Positions 16,988 to 19,580 of a DNA stretch of 19,580 nt are shown piece after piece (within the stretch, counting starts at the first letter, position 1; each line of letters starts with the position of its first letter). The DNA is taken from contig JNEM01015841.1 of NCBI GenBank assembly GCA_000697335.1, forward strand, positions 1-19,580. Direction: 5' to 3'. Source of the stretch: Conidiobolus incongruus B7586. Lineage: Eukaryota; Entomophthoromycota; Entomophthoromycetes; Entomophthorales; Conidiobolaceae. A model generated the notes under the pieces. The model was given only the letters and a program-made list of their open reading frames with translations. It searched no databases and was not told where the DNA came from. The translations under genes and the position numbers were made by a program.

Positions 16988-19580
16988 TTAAACAGCTGTG
17001 GTTAAAGGATGTAGCACTTCGAAGGAACCAGTACCTCCATTGACGACCTTACCCAATACAATTCTGGCAGATGGAGAAGAACCATCGTCCATATCTCTGA
17101 TTAAGGTAGAGTTGGTCAAGAACTTAGCAGTGGTTTCGAAACTCATCTGTTGGAAGGGAGAAGTATTGGAGTAGATACCCATTCTGTTGAAAGGCTTGTA
17201 ACCACCTTCAAATGTCATATAATCGGAGATAAGGGACAAGTGGCGGCCATCTACACCAATACCGTATACAGCGAACACTGAGGCAATTTCCTTTTTGATG
17301 GCAGCTCTAGCAGCTTCAACACCTATAATAATGGATTAATATTAGTTTATAATAGAGTTAGTATACATTTACCATATGTTCTGAGAATAGCAGCAATATC
17401 GTTGGAATAAATTTCATTGAGATCCAAAATATCACCAGATTTCCAAATGGCATGGAAGTTAACACCATCAGTAGCAAGATAACGCTAGGAAAATAATTAA
17501 TCAAAGCGATATTTTAAGACTTTTGAATTAACTTACGTTAGTATCGTTTTCAGCTTCGTTAGGAGTAAAGAAACATCTTTGGATGTTCTTTACTTCATGG
17601 ATGACAGTTTGTTTAAGGGTCTTTTCAACCAAGTTGATCATCAAAACCTTCTTCGTTCTGGCATTCAAACGAAGGACTAATTCACAGTAGGCACCATTCT
17701 TAGAGTCAAATTTGTAATCTTGCAAGAACTGGCTAGTTTCAATAATGATGTCTTTGAGACTGAGGCGATTTTTGTCATCTTGTTCACTGTCACTGGCATC
17801 ATCAACTTCCATTGCAGTGTCTTTAGATGATTGTTTAGCTGGCTTATCTTCATCATCGCTATCATCACTATCTTCTTCGTCTTCCTCGTCGGAGTAAGAG
17901 GCCATTTCAGTACGTTTGGCAGTGATCTTGGCACCGGTAGCATCATCTTCTTGATCGGAAAGGATGTCATTTTCATCTTCATCTTCGTCAACTAGACGTG
18001 TCTTAGAGGAAGGCTTAGATGGCGAAGAATCTTCGTCGTCATCATTATCGGCACTAGTATCTTTCTTAGTTCTAACAGGGCCAAATTCCTGATTAACTAG
18101 CTTTCTAATGTCAGCATTGATAGAATGTTCCAAGCGTTTGATAAAGTGGCGTTCAATGGCTCTTTGGACGTGACGGCTCTTGATTCTATATTCTTGATGA
18201 TATTCTGATTCAGGGAAGAAGTTAAGGCGGATATGGTATTCCTTATAAGCACTACCATCACTGAGAACAAGTTTCTCTGTAACTTCAACATCATCCATAA
18301 CCTCTGCGAGAGTTAAACGAGTAGTCTGTCTGCAGAAACGATCGATCTTAGCTTGAGAGACCTCGGGCTTAACCAAAAGAGTCATGGAAGGAGTGGCAAT
18401 TTGAGCACTAGCAGTCATAACAATTTCTCTGAGACGGGGAATACCCAATGTGACGTTCTTGGCACCAAAACCAGCAAAGTGGAAAGTGTTCAATGTCATC
18501 TGAGTGGAAGGTTCACCAACACCTTGGGCAGCTAATAAACCAACAGCTTCACCTGGAGCAGCAAGAGAGAGAAGGTATTTGAGATTCATTAAAGCCTTAA
18601 ATTTACGCTTGTTTAGCTCAGGTCTAGAGACATGTTTCTGGTTCTCGTAATAAGGGGGTCGTTCTTTAGATTTAGCTTCGAAAAGATTCTTGGGATCATT
18701 TTCGGAGAATTCTTCAACATCGCGAGCAAATTTCTCAGACACACTACCAAAGAATCTAGCGGGAGAATAAATAGAGAGAGCTGTATCATATTTATGAGGT
18801 TTCTTGAGAGCTTTCTTGTTGTAAGCGATAGCTTGTTCTTGGTCTAAGACAGCAGCGGCATCACCTGGATGATGCTTATGAATCAGAGTGCTATAATTTT
18901 CAGCACAGAATTCAAATTGGTCCAAGTGCTTTTGTTTTGTCACATCCAAACCATCTTCACCATATTGGAATTGTAAGATGGATCCATCGGAGTCTCTGAC
19001 AGTGTAATCGTAATGAACCTTGAGACCTTCAAGATGTTTGATTAGACATCTCTGCAAATAACCTGAACGGGCAGTTTTAACAGCTGTATCAATAAGACCT
19101 TCACGACCAGCCATACAATGGAAGAAATATTCTTGAGGCTTAATACCTGTCAAGAAACGGCCGGCAATGAAACCACCAGCTCTGGCAGAAGTTTCGAAGG
19201 GTTGGAATGAGGGTAAACTCTTACCACTGACCATAATAGGTACACGACGACCTTCTAATTCTTGTTGACCCAAAAGACAAGAGATTTGAGAAACATTAAC
19301 ATTGGAACCCTTGGCACCAGATACAGTCATCATTTGCATATGGTTGTCTGGGAATTCACGGTACAAACCTTTAGGAATACATTTGTTGATAACAGAAGAA
19401 GTGATTCCATTCATCTTGCTCTTCATAGCACCATCAAGTCCCTTTAGCTTATCATCATTACGGTAAACTTCCTCCATTCGCTTCAAGAAATCACTTTGGA
19501 AATCTGCAGTCTTTTCACGACCAGTAAGACCTACATAATTAACAGTTGCTTCTTGACCTGCAGAGGTTGCACTGGTAAGA
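16988..19580 (-). CDS. RNA polymerase I largest subunit (A190 type), C-terminal half, 5'-partial
   Basis: Catalytic subunit of RNA polymerase I, which transcribes the large rRNA precursor in the nucleolus. Three exons (from the window end to 17537, 17484-17373, 17322-16988) give 829 residues, about half of the usual length of about 1,660; the frame stays open to the window edge. Landmarks in window residue numbering: funnel motif [19 protein letters not shown] at 83-101; bridge helix in [18 protein letters not shown] at 144-161 and following; trigger loop [19 protein letters not shown] at 352-370; then [13 protein letters not shown]. The [20 protein letters not shown] and [14 protein letters not shown] wording is typical of Pol I. 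The jaw carries a 95-residue acidic insert at 509-604. The C-terminal exons read TDGVNF, then [38 protein letters not shown] and [14 protein letters not shown], all hallmark Pol I sequence, ending at TAA 16988-16990. Intact within the window. Confidence 0.97.
17323..17372 (-). other. Intron of the Pol I subunit gene (50 nt)
   Basis: Donor GTAAAT at 17372 and acceptor TATAG ending at 17323. It splits a glycine codon (G|GT) in the conserved LRTYGVEAAR segment; removal restores the family sequence exactly. It contains TACTAAC close to the donor and a CTAATATTAAT stretch nearer the acceptor, either of which could be the branch site. Confidence 0.93.
17485..17536 (-). other. Intron of the Pol I subunit gene (52 nt)
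   Basis: Donor GTAAGT at 17536 and acceptor CCTAG ending at 17485, between codons (phase 0). Removal joins ...NDTN to [10 protein letters not shown], matching the conserved TDGVNF region. The likely branch site is in TTGATTAAT about 10-18 nt before the acceptor. Confidence 0.93.

Noticed and set aside
18353-18847. Plus-strand ORFs of 60-71 codons opposite the Pol I gene
   Set aside because: They lie antisense to strongly conserved Pol I coding sequence and show no recognisable features.

Overview
The window looks like nuclear DNA from a eukaryote, most likely a fungus and perhaps an early-diverging one. Three things point there. A Pol I largest-subunit gene carries two compact spliceosomal introns of 50 and 52 nt. 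Exons have moderate GC, while the DNA between genes is extremely AT-rich. There is also a family of secreted, serine-rich wall- or adhesin-type proteins. I cannot name the species. Every gene and pseudogene I can support reads on the minus strand.

Layout from left to right. 1-1139 is an AT desert. About 1140-2640 is a decayed mariner/Tc1-type transposon (copy A) with roughly 330 bp of extra sequence inside. 3165-3975 is a broken copy of the serine-rich gene (paralogue 1). 4081-6690 is an AT desert. About 6690-7915 is a second decayed transposon (copy B), colinear with A. 8259-10673 is the one intact serine-rich gene (paralogue 2, 804 codons), which contains a perfect 447-bp internal tandem duplication. 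10790-15224 is another AT desert. About 15225-16238 is a third, broken copy (paralogue 3). 16988 to the window end is the C-terminal half of the RNA polymerase I largest subunit gene; its 5' half lies outside.

The window is therefore dominated by a small tandem family under birth-and-death evolution. Paralogue 2 encodes a signal peptide, a charged linker, 13 tandem Gly/Arg-Tyr repeats of the NGYPVKTTTT type, a serine stalk of about 500 residues, and a short C-terminal cap holding the only two cysteines of the mature protein (C-x10-C). The two relatives carry disabling changes but keep the same architecture and a common promoter block about 75-105 bp upstream of the start codon. A stretch of about 320 bp is nearly identical between paralogues 2 and 3 while its flanks are clearly diverged, which suggests gene conversion. 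The transposon fossils lie at equivalent places downstream of paralogues 1 and 2, so the duplicated unit may have included the transposon.

I recognise no known family for the serine-rich protein. It is the best candidate here for something undescribed.
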